Assembly: GCA_031771865.1 (NCBI GenBank)
Contig: JASISA010000040.1
Location: 930,001 to 994,000 of the forward strand
Source of the DNA: Nothophaeocryptopus gaeumannii
Taxonomy: Eukaryota; Ascomycota; Dothideomycetes; Mycosphaerellales; Mycosphaerellaceae
DNA: 64,000 bases
Direction: 5' to 3'
Of the stretch, positions 23,443 through 35,007 are shown piece after piece. Each line of letters begins with the position of its first letter. Position 1 is the stretch's first letter. Under the pieces are notes generated by a model, which worked only from the letters and a program-made list of their open reading frames with translations, had not been told where the DNA came from and ran no database searches. Position numbers and translations under genes: made by a program.

Positions 23443-25094
23443 ATGGCTACCATTGCAGGCGTCAGCGGTGTGCAATTTGTAAAGGGCAGTCAGGCATGGG
23501 AGAACAACAAGTGAGGAGGCGAAACTCTTGAACCTTTCAGGGCATGATGAGCTGACGTGAGGACTATCTGGACAGATATCAGTATGCTCAATCCTCTCAC
23601 GGCGTCGACCATGACATGAATCCGGCTATCATCGTCCAAGCAAAGAACAAAGACGACATCAAGCTCACACTCAAGTACGCAAAGGAGCAGGGCATTGCAG
23701 TTGCAATCCGTACTGGAGGGCATCAATACAGTGGAGCCTCGTCCACCGGCGGCAAGAACATACAGCTGGATCTGCAGCAGACATTCAGAGGCCCCGATGA
23801 TCTGAAGCTAATGCCTATCAAGAGCCCCGATGATGGTAAACGCTTTATTTTCACCAGCGTCAGTCACAGTCTGGCCGAGTTCAACAAGTTCTTGGGCGCA
23901 AACAACCTTTTTGTGCCACACGGGCAGTGTACACATGTCCACCTGGGAGGCCATGTTCAGACTGGTGGATATGGTCAGCTTGGTCGAAGCTTCGGGCTCT
24001 TTGGCGATCATGTCCGAACGATCTATTTGATTGATGCGGACGGCAAAGAGCATGAGGTTACCAAGGACAGCGACCCAGACCTGTTCTTCGCCGTTCTAGG
24101 TGGAAGTCCCGGCAACTTCGGAGTCATCACGCACGTTCTGCTCGAGCCTCATCGTGATGAAGATTACCAAGGCTCGCTTGGTCTGAAAGCCATCTACCTA
24201 TACGACAAGAAGACTGCCGAAAGACTTATCGGCATGGTAGCCGAAATGTCCGACAACCCAGACTTCCCTCGCAACTACGATCTCTGCGTGAGCGTCTTGA
24301 GCTCCTCCTTCCCGCTTCGCGCCCTCTGGCCAGGTTTAGATTCCAAAATCAAGCACGAACAACCAAGCATCTTCGGCGAAGACGGAATCCTCGGCTGGCC
24401 ACGCTCCATCATCGTCTACGCGCAGTGGGTCCCCTTCTCCAAAACCGACAAACCCGACATGAAATGGTTCGACCGTCTAAAGAAAGGCTCAATCCAAGTT
24501 TTCCAAGATGGGGTCGTACAGAAGCCCATGTCCAAACTCACACCTATGTGGCTCTTCGGTGATGTACGAGAGTTTGATTTACCATATGTCAAACGCACTT
24601 ATCTCACGAAATCCACTACGCTGGGCAAAGATAACTGGGTACCATGGGTCACCGGGCGTATCGACGAATTGATGGCACCTGTGACCAATTTCTGCTGGTT
24701 ATCCTGCCAAATCCAATGTTTCGGCGGCAAAAACTCCATGTTCACACGCAACGCCTCCAACGGCACCTCCTATTCCTGGCGCGACTCGACCGTCTGCTGC
24801 ACGCTCGATGCATTTCATTGGTCAGACCACAAAGAAACTGCCGAGGAATGGCAGAAAGTGAATGATCAGGTTGGGATTGGGGAAGGGGGGTTGTTTTCCA
24901 AGCAGGATCGGAGGGTGCTTTGGGGGAGTTGGGGGGAGTATGATTTGGATAAGGTGTGGGGGTGTTATCATGAGGATAGGGAGAAGTATGAGCGGTTGGG
25001 GAGGATTAGGAGGAGGATGGATCCGGATGGGACGTTCAGTGCTAATCCTTTTGCTGTGAAGAGGGCTGATGGTCAGAATGCGCATAAATTGTGA
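23443..25094 (+). CDS. FAD-linked oxidoreductase, berberine-bridge-enzyme (BBE) type
   Basis: Exons 23443-23510 and 23576-25094 (intron GTGAGG..ACAG) give 528 residues. The FAD_binding_4 fold is visible: INPAIIV-like start (MNPAIIVQAKNKDDIKLTLK), then the flavin loop IRTGGHQYSGASSTGG, whose His is the usual covalent FAD site in this family. HLGGHVQTGGYGQLGRSFGL and LGGSPGNFGVITHVLLEPH follow. The C-terminal BBE segment is present (WGCYHEDREKYERLGRIRRR, then DPDGTFSANPFAVKR). The two-Cys bicovalent pattern is not obvious, so a single 8-alpha-histidyl link is more likely. There is no signal peptide. Such enzymes oxidise sugars, alkaloid-like compounds or secondary metabolites; the substrate cannot be told. 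No biosynthetic backbone gene is adjacent. Confidence 0.9.
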
Positions 25095-26715
25095 ATGGTG
25101 GAGCAGGGCTGAAGAGATGTTCCGCTGCGTTCCTTTTTGGGAAGGTTATCATGAGGTTATACTCGGTACTGAGATGCAGCCAGCATCTAGCTATCTATCA
25201 GCAGATCCCCAGTCGTGCCAGTCCCCCGGCATAGCAAGTTGAGGTATTGGGTCGGTTAGCCGTGTTATTCGAGCCGGCCACCATCAGCACGGAAGAGTGA
25301 CCAAAACACCACCTCACCCGTTCATTTTCTGCAGTCTATGAGACTCCATCTGCCCCCCTTTAAACCCACCTCCTAACGCTCAACGAAGACATCGAGATCT
25401 CCTCTGATTCATGGAATGCAACGCCTGCGAAGTTGACATCACAGTAGGAGGTATGGACGAAGTACGCGCTTCAAGAGATATAGCAAGGGAGAACAATACT
25501 GCGAATTGGAGCACAAGAGGTTGGACAAAACGAGACTCATGGCCATGGCGGACATGCAACATCGACCACCGTGATGGGCTCGGATCTGAAAAGATAGTGT
25601 TGCCATCTTTGGCATATATTGGGTGTTAGTCCCTACTGTGCCATTCCACGTCAGAACCGTACCATCTCGGCGGGAAAGACAGCATCGGAGGAGTGGTGAA
25701 AGACACCTGATTACCGTACATATGGACTACGTGCTACCTATCGCAGCGCTGTATGGTGAGAAGTGCAGAACCGCTGGACCAAGGCAGGGAGTGTTTGCGC
25801 GGCAGGGCTCACCAGTTCACAGCATCCATCATGGTTCCTCTCTTTGCATGTTGCCATGCTCTGTATCCTAGAACTATCACATCCGGCTAACAACAGCCCA
25901 CAATCCTCATCAGATTGAGAGCTCAATCGATCCGTTGGCAGTTGCAACACCCAAAGGCCGAACACCCATTAAGTCGCGCGGAAGAATCCGTAAATGTCAT
26001 TGCCGGATCGAGAATGGAAGTGAGATGATCGCTATCACTGGCATGGCATTGTTACGCGACCCTCTTTGCTGCAGAGTCGCACCGCGCCGGCTGTCTCCGC
26101 GACCTGCGAGGGCGATCAGAATGCCAAGCGGAACTCCAAGCCCTCGCAATACACGGCCTTTCACGAGAACAGGCGGTTCTTACCGGACAATGGTCTTTTC
26201 ATACATGAACATCATCTGAAGCGCGAACCCGACAACTGCGGTAGCATCCACAACAAAGCTTGGTGGGACAGGCCCACATGACACAGGTCGGTGCCTTTGA
26301 CCTCCTCACACACCTCTTTCGTTCAGGTGATGGTCCTTCGCTTTGCTTCCAGTCATGGAAGACATGCCTCTCGCTGAACCTATCTTGCATGCGGCACAGA
26401 GGACAGCGTGAATGATGGCTAGAGCCAGTCCAAGAGCGACTGGCTTTGTCGCTCTTGATCTCCTGTGGGAGGTCAATGGCACAGAAGTTGGGCCCTCAGC
26501 AAGAAGCAGAGTCTCTGCGAGGGTCATTCGCTCTTGTGTGCTCGGGGATACCTCGTCGACTGTTGTCTTCATCAGCAATTCCACCGTGAGCCCAGTAGCA
26601 ATTCGCAATGCTCTCCATCAACAGCTCCACGCATTTGCTCCCACGGGTGGAAGCCCCAGACAGTGAGAGCAGTGCAAAGCTATTCGGCCAGAGAAGGCGC
26701 TCATCTGCGCTGGAC
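25095..26715. other. Intergenic, no supported gene
   Basis: About 1.6 kb between the BBE-type gene and the broken nucleotide-sugar dehydrogenase gene. Frames on both strands are short and without domains. Confidence 0.5.
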
Positions 26716-27837
26716 ATGAGCTTGATGAACGTGTACGTTCATTGATTGCAAGGAGCGTCATCCAGCAATTCTGACGGTCTGCAGTGACCCCAAGCTTAAG
26801 GATGGTTATCAGGTCGTCGAATCGAAAGTGGGCTCCGCGAATCAGTCGGCGTTCCAAACAAATGCAAGAGTCATCCACACGCCTCTTTCCGATAGCAAGC
26901 CACTGGTTTGCATCGTTGGCGTCGGCAATGTCGGCGAGATACTGTTGAAGGAATTCGGATCGTTCTTTCCAGCGGTTGGCTTCGACGTGTCCGAAGCGCG
27001 ACTGGAGACGTTACAGCCTTCGTTCAGCTCTCTCAGAAATGTCCGCCTGTCCTCGTCGCAGAACGTTCTCGCAGAGGCTACGCACTTCTGTATCTCAGTA
27101 CCGACGCTGCTTCGACCGGACAAGTCGATCAACACTAATCATCTCGTTCGTGCTATCGCGATAGTGACCTCGCATGCTCGTCTTGGCTCTACTATCGTGA
27201 TCGAGTCAAGCGTCTCTGTGGGTATGACCCGCACTCTGCTGGCACCTTACATGCACAAGTTCAACTGCGGCATGTCACCAGAACGTGTTGACCCAGGACA
27301 CACTTTACCACCAGCTCGAGAGATTCCAAAGATATAATCAGCGCTGTCCGAGCCTGCACTGTTAGCCATGCACCAAGTCTACAGCCAGGCTTTTCAGACA
27401 ATCATTCCTGTCTCCAAGCTTGAGGTCGCGGAGATGACGAAGCTGTTTGAAAATTGCTATCGCGTGGTCAAAATTGCCTACGTCAATGAAATCGCCGACG
27501 CATGCGAAGTACAAGGCATTGACGTTGACGAGGTGGTCGCCGCTGCCTCCACGAAACCATTCGGCTTTCAACCGTTCAAGCCGGGCCTCGGTGTTGGTGG
27601 GCACTGCATTCCCATCAATGTTTTATGAGTATTACGGCGTTTAGTCTGGTGGCGAAGAATTTGGGGAGTCAGGTTTGGGGGATTTCGGGCGTGACGGCGG
27701 GGGTTAATGTTACGCCTGCGGTGGCGGTGGAGGTTTTGGGTGCTGCAATGAATGAGGGGAAGAAGGGTGAAGAGGTTGAGGAGATGGTGGCGGCGAGGGA
27801 GAAGGTTGCGGATATTGGGGAGGATCTGGAGTTGTAG
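26716..27837 (+). pseudogene. UDP-glucose/GDP-mannose dehydrogenase family gene, inactivated
   Basis: A likely start MSLMN at 26716 joins by a 52-nt intron (GTACGT at 26733 to GCAG at 26784) to DPKLKDGYQVVESKVGS and the long exon. The Rossmann NAD site VCIVGVGNVGEILLKEF, ESSVSVGMTR, the central-domain motif VAEMTKLFENCYRVVKIAYV and the catalytic-Cys segment GLGVGGHCIPIN are all clear. A TAA at 27335-27337 interrupts the frame just after REIPKI. The same frame continues to the GGHCIP motif and then stops at 27626-27628, where the expected continuation is shifted (FYEYYGV in the next frame). The C-terminal UDP-binding domain is not recognisable. The family oxidises nucleotide sugars to uronates; the copy resembles the N-acetyl-mannosamine/glucosamine dehydrogenase branch common in bacteria. 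Decay of an acquired gene is plausible but not shown. Confidence 0.8.
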
Positions 27838-27959
27838 GAATGGAGGCCGTCAGGATGGAGCTTCCATAGATCTTTGATCTCAGCTAGTGTTCGCAGCTGC
27901 TGTTGAGATCCATTGTCCCAGGTGTGACTCTTCAACGTCGGTGTTCGTTATTCCCACCT

Positions 27960-29239
27960 TCAGCCCTCAACCTTCGTGCTCGGCCCAGCCTCAACCTGAG
28001 CCTCCTGATACGTGGGCGGCGGAAGCAACTCCCCATCGCCATCACCCTGAACAACTCGTGAAGATGGCCCAGCCTCCAACTCAGGAGGAGGCGCAGTATA
28101 GTCCTCTTCAGCCTCATTCTCCCTCGTCGGAGGAGGAACGACCGCAACACGACATCTCTCGTAACCCGTACCGTCATCTTCGCGACTGTCAACTTCATGT
28201 CGACTTTCAGATAGTAATCTCTCTTGATCTTCTCATGCGCGAAGGAGTAGTGCTGTGCCGATAGAGCGTCGACGTTGATTGTGGTGGAGTATTCGTTCGC
28301 CTTCGAGAATTTTAATGGGAACCGATTGGTCGACCATAGTTGCTGAACAGTCCTCCGATCGAAACACTGCGACGAACCCATAAGTCTTGACCGGCAATCC
28401 ACCGTCGTGTAGGCGATGAGATCCGCCCTGAAGGAATCAAGAGAAATATCCGGGACTGCGGGCGCTGTACTCTCACTGTCGATTTTGCGTACTACCACCT
28501 CGAACGCCATCCTCTGGCCTGGGTAGATGTGCTGTTGATCTGTACAGAACACATCGAACCCAAAGGTTGGAAAGTGGCTCGATGTGAAGACTGCTTTAGC
28601 TTTTTGCTTGAATCCAGTTGGCCGCTCGTCTTCGGGGAGGAGATGCTGGTTTTGGATGATTGCTTTCTGCTTGAACGTAGTCTTGAAGTCTCGGATCAAC
28701 GATAATGGAGGTTGCGGGAGCTGATAGTTGACGACGGGTCTCGCATCTCCCGTGGGTAGTCTTGTTTTAATATCAATGCCGGGCATCTGAGCTCCGGCAC
28801 TTAGGCGATACACGACGGAGACGTCCACGACGTCGGGGTAGTCTGAGAAGTGTGCCTGAAAGGTCGGAGGCAGGGGGTCGTGTCCAATAAATCCAGACGG
28901 GAGGTTGAGTGTAAAAGGAAATATGTACTGTAGTTCCGCTTCAGCTTTGAAGGTGCCATCGTAAACAGGGAACCACTTTTCGAATAGGAGCATTCCATGA
29001 TAAGTAGGCATTTCTCGAGATCTCTTGATCTTGATTTTGATTTTGCCCGTGACGCATACGCTGAGCTTTAGGGGTCCAAAGAGGTCTGCTGTCGTAGTGC
29101 TTTTCTTCATGAATATGCTGCTGTAGGATTGATATCTTATCACGATGTCGCCAGTAACTGCATCCTTGGGTCCAAGATGAGGCCGGAATCCGCCGTGAGG
29201 CTTGATTCTCACATCCAGATCTCCTAGCTTCTGTGCCAT
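27960..29239 (-). CDS. Alpha-arrestin-like (arrestin-related trafficking adaptor) protein with apparent C-terminal frameshift
   Basis: The frame from ATG 29239 begins MAQKLGDLDVRIKPHGG. It shows the beta-sandwich arrestin N-domain: GDIVIRYQS, PFTLNLPSGFIGHDPLPPTF and VDVSVVYRLSA, then C-domain-like strands up to LTVAKMTVRVTRDV. Around 28145-28156 the literal frame goes on into an Arg/Leu-rich stretch ending at 27932. The neighbouring frame reads VAVVPPPTRENEAEEDYTA and ELLPPPTYQEAQVEAG and ends at a TGA at 27960-27962. The latter has normal coding composition and a PPxY motif (PPTY), the Rsp5/NEDD4 docking site expected in alpha-arrestins. I therefore take 27960 as the true end, with a frameshift of genuine or assembly origin. 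Expected role: recruiting the ubiquitin ligase to membrane transporters for endocytosis. Upstream exons are possible. Confidence 0.78.
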
Positions 29240-29345
29240 CTTCTCCCTTACAGTTGAGGAAGCAGTGCTGAGGGTGACTTCCTGGACAGTCTGTGCAACG
29301 TATCACCTCCTCGAGAGTGAACGTGTCTGAATCAAATGGATGAAG

Positions 29346-29645
29346 CTATATTTCCATGAAGTAGGGATCGTAGGCTATTGTTATGGAGATGGTGTTTCGC
29401 TGTTCTCTCCATTCATTGTCCTGTCTTCCGGGGTGGCTGAGTCGGAATTCGGGCTTCAGCTCGAGGCTATGCCTGTGGACTGATCCACTGAGTAGCCATA
29501 GTTCGTTGATGACTCGATTTGCGAAACCGTCAGAGTTGTTATGGTGCATGAATAAGTACACTACATTTTGATGGACGTTAGATGGTTGATGGTAAATGCC
29601 AGCAGCCGAGGTGAGATGCAGACAAAGGGCACGGACCAGAAGCAA
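29346..29645 (-). CDS. Small hypothetical frame, possibly part of a split gene
   Basis: A 99-residue frame upstream of the arrestin gene on the same strand. Its second half (NSDGFANRVINELWLLSG, then LKPEFRLSHPGRQDNEW and ISITIAYDPYFMEI) has coding-like composition, while the first ~30 residues do not. A TAG acceptor-like site just before VYLFMHHN hints at an upstream intron. I do not recognise a family. It could be an exon of a gene whose other exons I cannot place, or chance. Confidence 0.28.
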   Translation of the reverse strand: MLLVRALCLHLTSAAGIYHQPSNVHQNVVYLFMHHNNSDGFANRVINELWLLSGSVHRHSLELKPEFRLSHPGRQDNEWREQRNTISITIAYDPYFMEI

Positions 29646-29918
29646 GTGGGACTTTTTCCAACAATGAAATATTGTACTCTAGCGAACATGTTCAAAAGGT
29701 TTCCGTAATCGATAGGCCGTGGTTTAATGTGTACACGCGAACATCATACATACAAGCGCAGGCGCAATTCTTGACGTCGCGATCCCAAGATACTATGTCC
29801 ATGCAAGGCCCCATCATCGCTTCAAGACCGATCTCAAGTCGAGCTGATGTTCTCCATGTACTCCAGAGACGCCACGCTCAGCACGACAATCTTCGCCTGG
29901 TCGTGGCAAGCCCGCCCT

Positions 29919-30800
29919 TTAGGCAACGAACCTCCTCTCGAACTCCTTGAACAGCTTCGGTGTGATCTCATTGCTGCTATTACCCTCTACTTTCCACAGC
30001 ACACCTCTCTTGTCATAATGCTCCAGTAGATCCCGGCTACTCTCTTCAAAATCCTTCAGGCGTTTGCGCCAGACCTCTGGCCTGTCATCAGGACGCCGAG
30101 TCAATTCTTCTCCGGTGATGTCGTCTTTCCCGGGCACCTTGGGCGCATTATAGGTTGTGTTGTAGATACGTCCGCTTTTCGCATGGATCCAGCGATTGCC
30201 CATGCGCTCGCTGATGATATCTGGAGGCGTGTACACGTGGATCGCCATGTTGACTGGGACGAACTTCTCGAGCTGCTCGGCCTGCGATGCGCTGCGTGGG
30301 AAGCCGTCAAGGGCAAACGAGGCATCGGGATGCTCGCTATATTGGTACTCGGTGTCGAGCTCTGGCGGCAGAGTGATCCAACTATCTTGTGCGTCTGCTG
30401 CAGGATTCATATCGGCGCTCGCTGAGCTCATGTTCAAGGTGTAGGGCTTGACACCGTCGGCGGGAATCAACCAGCCTCTTGTCGTGAGCGCATTACGGAT
30501 CAGACGTAGAATCATGCTATCGGGAACCCTCGCGCCGTCGCTCATAAAGCGTTCAGCTTGGATGCCTGCGAGACGCGACATGAGTTCGCTGCTGGAGTTT
30601 AAAGTTTGGTGGTGTCATGACGACATACCGAGAGGTGTTTTGTTCCGCACATTCTCTCGCAAAAGGTCTCCTGAGCTGATGGCAGATAGTTGAGGGAAGC
30701 GTTTCAACAGACGTTCGGTCTGCGTGCCCTTCCCTACGCCCGGTGCGCCGATGAGGATGATGCGAGCTGCTTTGCGCAGCCGATAAGTGCTGGTGTTCAT
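29919..30800 (-). CDS. ADK2: Adenylate kinase, AK3/ADK2 type (mitochondrial GTP:AMP phosphotransferase)
   Basis: Exons 30629-30800 and 29919-30565 (intron GTATGT..CGCAG, phase 1) give 272 residues. The P-loop IGAPGVGKGTQTERLL lies near the N-terminus, followed by the AMP-binding part (AISSGDLLRENV, SDGARVPDSMILRLI), the FALDGFPRSASQAEQLE motif and a long LID (RWIHAKSGRIYNTTYNAPK, then RRPDDRPEVWRKRLKDFE). The LID has no Cys4 zinc site; RIYN and NAPK fit the AK3 class, which uses GTP in the matrix. An insertion of about 40 residues (NMSSASADMNPAADAQ..) precedes the DGFPR motif. The short basic N-terminus (TYRLRKAAR) may act in mitochondrial targeting. The upstream TTG was not chosen as start; ATG at 30798-30800 gives MNTSTYRL. 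Confidence 0.92.
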
Positions 30801-31596
30801 CGGAAATATCAATGGTCGTTACGAGGTCGTAGGCAATGCGCCAATATCGTGTTCTTCGTTATCGCCAAGAGATCGGGTAGTTTATATCGCGAGGGTGAAG
30901 ACTCGTGGTCTTCGTCGGGCGAAGGGAATCAGCCGAGAGCCATGGTGAATGGAGTATATATGTTGTCGTTGAGGTAAGGGTGGAGGCTTGCGGAGGGAGA
31001 TAGGGAGGAAAATTGAAGGCGGACGTTTGGGTGATGAGGTGACGAGATGATAGTCAACGGCAGTCAGGATTTGGGAGGAAGAAGCATTGTTGGGTGAGTT
31101 CTGGGCGGGCGGTGATCAAGTTCGCGGTCGGCTTGTCGCAAAGTGTGGAGTTAAACAGCGCTACTCGGATCCCTCCCTCCCCTCTGTCCGGAGTTTGCGA
31201 GAACGACCGAGTCTTGGTCATCATCAGCCATGACAACGACAAGTATACACACCTCTCACAACCCAAACTCGGAGGAATTACATGTGATTTGTTGAATCAA
31301 TCAACACTTCTCAATATTGTAATCTCTGATCGACCTAAGCTTCCACCTTCACATTCACATTCACCGCAACGATCTAGAAGAAGCAGGTGTCGGCCCGCTC
31401 CCGACCCGCAGTGAAGTCAGCATCCCTGCACTGCATGAGCCTCTCGGGACGCCGTGTTCATCTTTGAGAGACTTCTCTCCCCTTCACCTCAACAACCACC
31501 CACCACGACATCGCACCCTTCCACACCATCGATACTGTACTTTCTGAATAGCTGTGAGCAACGCCTCGCGGCATTATATCCTTGCTGCCGGCCAGC
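30801..31596. promoter_or_regulatory. Divergent promoter region, ADK2-like and MDM38-like genes
   Basis: About 800 bp between two nuclear genes for mitochondrial proteins, transcribed away from each other. Both promoters must be here. A C/A/T-rich leader (31470-31560) precedes the MDM38-like start. No protein gene is supported inside. Confidence 0.5.
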
Positions 31597-33294
31597 ATGA
31601 TGAACTCCCGCTATTCGGCGCAACTGGCGCCCCTATTGCTTCGTCATGGAAACAGAGCTGCCTTCTCTCGCGCTGCTCGCATTCCCCGTCAGATGCCCGC
31701 CGTTGCCATCCTCGTACCCCGAAAGGCTGCTTCGACCGACTCTTCGCAGCACAATGAAAACAACGCGCCGCCACCGGGCTTCAACTTGGAGCAGGCTAAG
31801 AAGCCTCTTCCCAAGGAGGCCGAGAAGTCAGCACCTAAGAATGCCGCCGAGAAACAAAGCTTGCCCGACGGCAAGAAGATCAGCATCGCAGCATCCCAGC
31901 CATCCGAGCATCCTCCAACTACAGCAGCCGAGCAGACTGCGCTGAACGAGGTAGCAGCGCAGAAGGCGGCCGAGGACAAAGCCGCTGGATCGAAAGAGGT
32001 TGCGAAGAAGGAAGAGAAGAAGAAGTTGACCATTTGGCAAAAGGTGAAGCATGAGGTACAGCATTACTGGGATGGCACAAAGCTGCTAGCCACGGAGGTT
32101 CGCATCTCATCAAAACTTGCGTTGAAGATGGCCGCTGGATACGAGCTTTCACGGAGAGAACATCGCCAGCTCACCAGAACAGTGCAAGATTTGGGTCGTC
32201 TGGTGCCATTTTCGGTCTTCGTGATAGTACCGTTCGCAGAGCTGCTCCTCCCAGTAGCGCTGAGACTGTTCCCAAACATGCTCCCATCTACGTATGAAGG
32301 CGCAAAGAGCAAGGAGGCGAAATCGACGAAGCTTCGTACATCGAGAAAGGAAGTGTCCAAATTCCTTCGGCAAACGATGAGGGAATCCGGCCTTCCCATT
32401 TCTGCAGCCACGGCGCAAAAGGAAGAGTTCACCGAGTTCTTCCGCAAATTGCGAACCACCGGTGAAGAGCCAACCAAGGCAGATGTTATCAAGGTCTGCA
32501 AGCTCTTCAAGGATGATCTGACCCTCGACAACTTGTCAAGGCCGCAGCTGGTGGGTATCTGTCGATACATGAACCTCTCGACCTTTGGCACGGATGCTAT
32601 GCTGCGTTACCAAATTCGGCACCGGATGCGACAGATCAAGCGCGACGACAGAGCTATTAGCTTTGAGGGTGTCGAATCGCTTTCTGTCCCAGAACTGCAG
32701 AATGCTTGTGCTGCCAGAGGCCTCCGCACACACGGCATGAGTCCTGGCCGTCTCCGGGATGATCTTCAACTTTGGCTCGACCTTCGTCTCAAATATGGTG
32801 TCCCCAGCACACTCCTCGTTTTGAGCAACGCTTTCATGTATGCTCAGGGTAAGGAGAACGAGTTCGAGGGCCAGCTTTCCGCGCTTCAGGCTGTGCTTTC
32901 CAGCATTCCAGAGGAGCTGTTCCACGAGATCGAACTTGAAGTGCACACTGCTGAAGGCGCCACCACCAACAAGCAGAGACTCCAGGTCATCAAGGAGCAG
33001 CAAGAGCTCATTCAAGAAGAGTGTGAGCAAGCTGCGGAGCAGCAGGCTTCTGGCCGCGCGGAGACAGTGAGTGACAGAGAGGATATCGATGAGAAGGAAG
33101 AAGAGCAGAAGCAACAAGAGGCGCTCGCCAAGCAAGATCCGGCGGCGGCAGAGATGCTGGAGGCAGAGAAGGACCTCGAGCGACAGCAAGCCAAGTTCGG
33201 ACAGCCTACCACGGATGCTCCTGCGGAATCAAGCTCTGCAGGTACCAATGAAGGTCCTTCGCCAACCCAAGAGAAGACAGATAAGAGCAATTGA
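31597..33294 (+). CDS. MDM38: LETM1/Mdm38 family mitochondrial inner-membrane protein
   Basis: A single exon of 565 residues from the first ATG (31597); the frame extends a few codons upstream without an ATG. The N-terminal ~60 residues are Arg/Ala/Ser-rich without acids (NRAAFSRAARIPRQ), a typical matrix-targeting sequence. A Lys/Glu/Ala-rich linker precedes the LETM1 domain: IWQKVKHEVQHYWDGTKLL, the membrane segment LVPFSVFVIVPFAELLLPVA and the family hallmark LFPNMLPSTY. The ribosome-binding-like fold follows (LRYQIRHRMRQIKRDDRAI, ELQNACAARGLRTHGMSPGR). A Glu/Gln-rich coiled-coil tail ends the protein. Mdm38/LETM1 proteins support K+/H+ exchange and bind mitoribosomes for membrane insertion of respiratory subunits. 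Confidence 0.95.
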   Translation: MMNSRYSAQLAPLLLRHGNRAAFSRAARIPRQMPAVAILVPRKAASTDSSQHNENNAPPPGFNLEQAKKPLPKEAEKSAPKNAAEKQSLPDGKKISIAASQPSEHPPTTAAEQTALNEVAAQKAAEDKAAGSKEVAKKEEKKKLTIWQKVKHEVQHYWDGTKLLATEVRISSKLALKMAAGYELSRREHRQLTRTVQDLGRLVPFSVFVIVPFAELLLPVALRLFPNMLPSTYEGAKSKEAKSTKLRTSRKEVSKFLRQTMRESGLPISAATAQKEEFTEFFRKLRTTGEEPTKADVIKVCKLFKDDLTLDNLSRPQLVGICRYMNLSTFGTDAMLRYQIRHRMRQIKRDDRAISFEGVESLSVPELQNACAARGLRTHGMSPGRLRDDLQLWLDLRLKYGVPSTLLVLSNAFMYAQGKENEFEGQLSALQAVLSSIPEELFHEIELEVHTAEGATTNKQRLQVIKEQQELIQEECEQAAEQQASGRAETVSDREDIDEKEEEQKQQEALAKQDPAAAEMLEAEKDLERQQAKFGQPTTDAPAESSSAGTNEGPSPTQEKTDKSN

Positions 33295-35007
33295 TCGCTC
33301 TAAATCCAGATCGACGGCGTTGTGTGTGACGGGAATGTTTAGATAGACGATAGAATGGCCCCGGCGGTTTTGAAGCTTTCGTTTGTCCGGAAGATGTACT
33401 CATGACTCCCGAAGATGGGAGAAGCGTGAACGGAAAATGGAGGCAAATGTGTTATTAGACAATAAGGCCGCCCGAAAGGTCTCCGCTGCTTGGAAGAATT
33501 ACCTCGCTGCTCAAATACAGCGCCCCAGCATAGCTGACCGAACTAAACACAAAACAATTTCAGATCAATGCATGCCACGACCCTCTTCGAGATGGCTGCA
33601 TGTCTTCTCGCTGTCTCTGCTCTTTCTAGTCATGCCGTCTCTTTCGCGACACTCCTCTTTGCCGCTGTCGTCGTCCAAATTCACCATTTCCAATGATGGC
33701 CATGAGCTGAATCGTGTAAGGTAAGATTGGGACGAAGACGGACCGTCTCTTTCGGTGGGCATGGCCAGGTAGCCTACTTTTGCCAATGCCATGGACTTTG
33801 TGCGGATAAACCATCCGCGACAACTATCTACCAAAGCAGGCATGAAGTCGTAGCTGATGCGAAGGGTAAGGGATGTACGATCTGATCGACAGGCACACGA
33901 GTGATTTTGTAGACTGTACGCGATGATAGTCCGACTTTTCGGATTGCTCTGCACGGCGATTATTCCTCAGCCGTCCAGATCCTCGTGCATCTGATTGGCC
34001 CAAGTGTTTCGGGATTCGATGATTTGGATTTCGGGATCGCATTACGTGGTCGGGTGGCCCCGACGCTGCCGACGGAGTTCTCTCTCAGAGCGCGCTCTTT
34101 CTCCCGGTCATGGCCAAGAGCAGGGCTCTTTCTCCCAACTTAGGATTCCACGGCCGACACATCCACCAACTGAAGCCTGCAGGGTAAACTACCGAGCGAA
34201 ACCTTCGTTCTTCCCGCAGTATACGCACTCACATGCTGCCCTACATTAATGATCTGCACCCGACGCCCTGAGGCTCTTCTGGAAGACCGTTCTATCGCTT
34301 CTCAGGGCCAGTAACACCACTTTTTGTCCTCGGCGGTCTGCATACAACGTCAGCTCCTGACGCAAGACCCTGCGCGGGTACCTACATCTCAAATCCAATA
34401 TTCGCGTAGCACGGGAGGAAGACCATGATTCCACTGCTAAGGTGACAACAGCATGGGTCGTAGTCCCGCTCCTGCCCTCGCTAGTCACCACGGTGTCATT
34501 CATCAGCAGTGCTACTAGAACCATTCTGGACTCTCTAGGAAGCACTACCCGTACTTTCCAAGCTTTCTCTCTTACAAAGTCCTCCAGCTCGGCCCTTTGA
34601 CAAACGCGAGGAGTCTCTCATCGCGGAAACACCTCGCCTGTGCAAGGCATCCAGGCTGAGGTCCAAGTCTTCGACTTACTCTGAACCGAGAGATTAGGTT
34701 TGCAGGCGAAGGACAGATCCGCGATCATGCTGTCCTAGATCACTCTACCTACGCACGACGATCTTCCAGTGCTTCCGATAAATATGCTGCCTTCTCTTCA
34801 GGTAAGCAGATGGTGGCTTTTTGCAGCCCATTACCAAGAAGCAGTCAACACTCGGTGTGGGAATCCTGCATCAATCCTGTCGACGATATACATCGTCTTT
34901 GTCATCGGCGTGTCCTTCCCTCACTACTGCATTGTATTGCATTGTACTGCCCACCTCACCATCAAGTACCCTCATCCATCCCTCCACCTGCATCCTTCCG
35001 ACGCACG
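33295..35007. other. Intergenic, no supported gene
   Basis: About 1.7 kb between two plus-strand genes. Frames in 33565-34545 (both strands) lack domains or convincing codon use. Confidence 0.5.
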
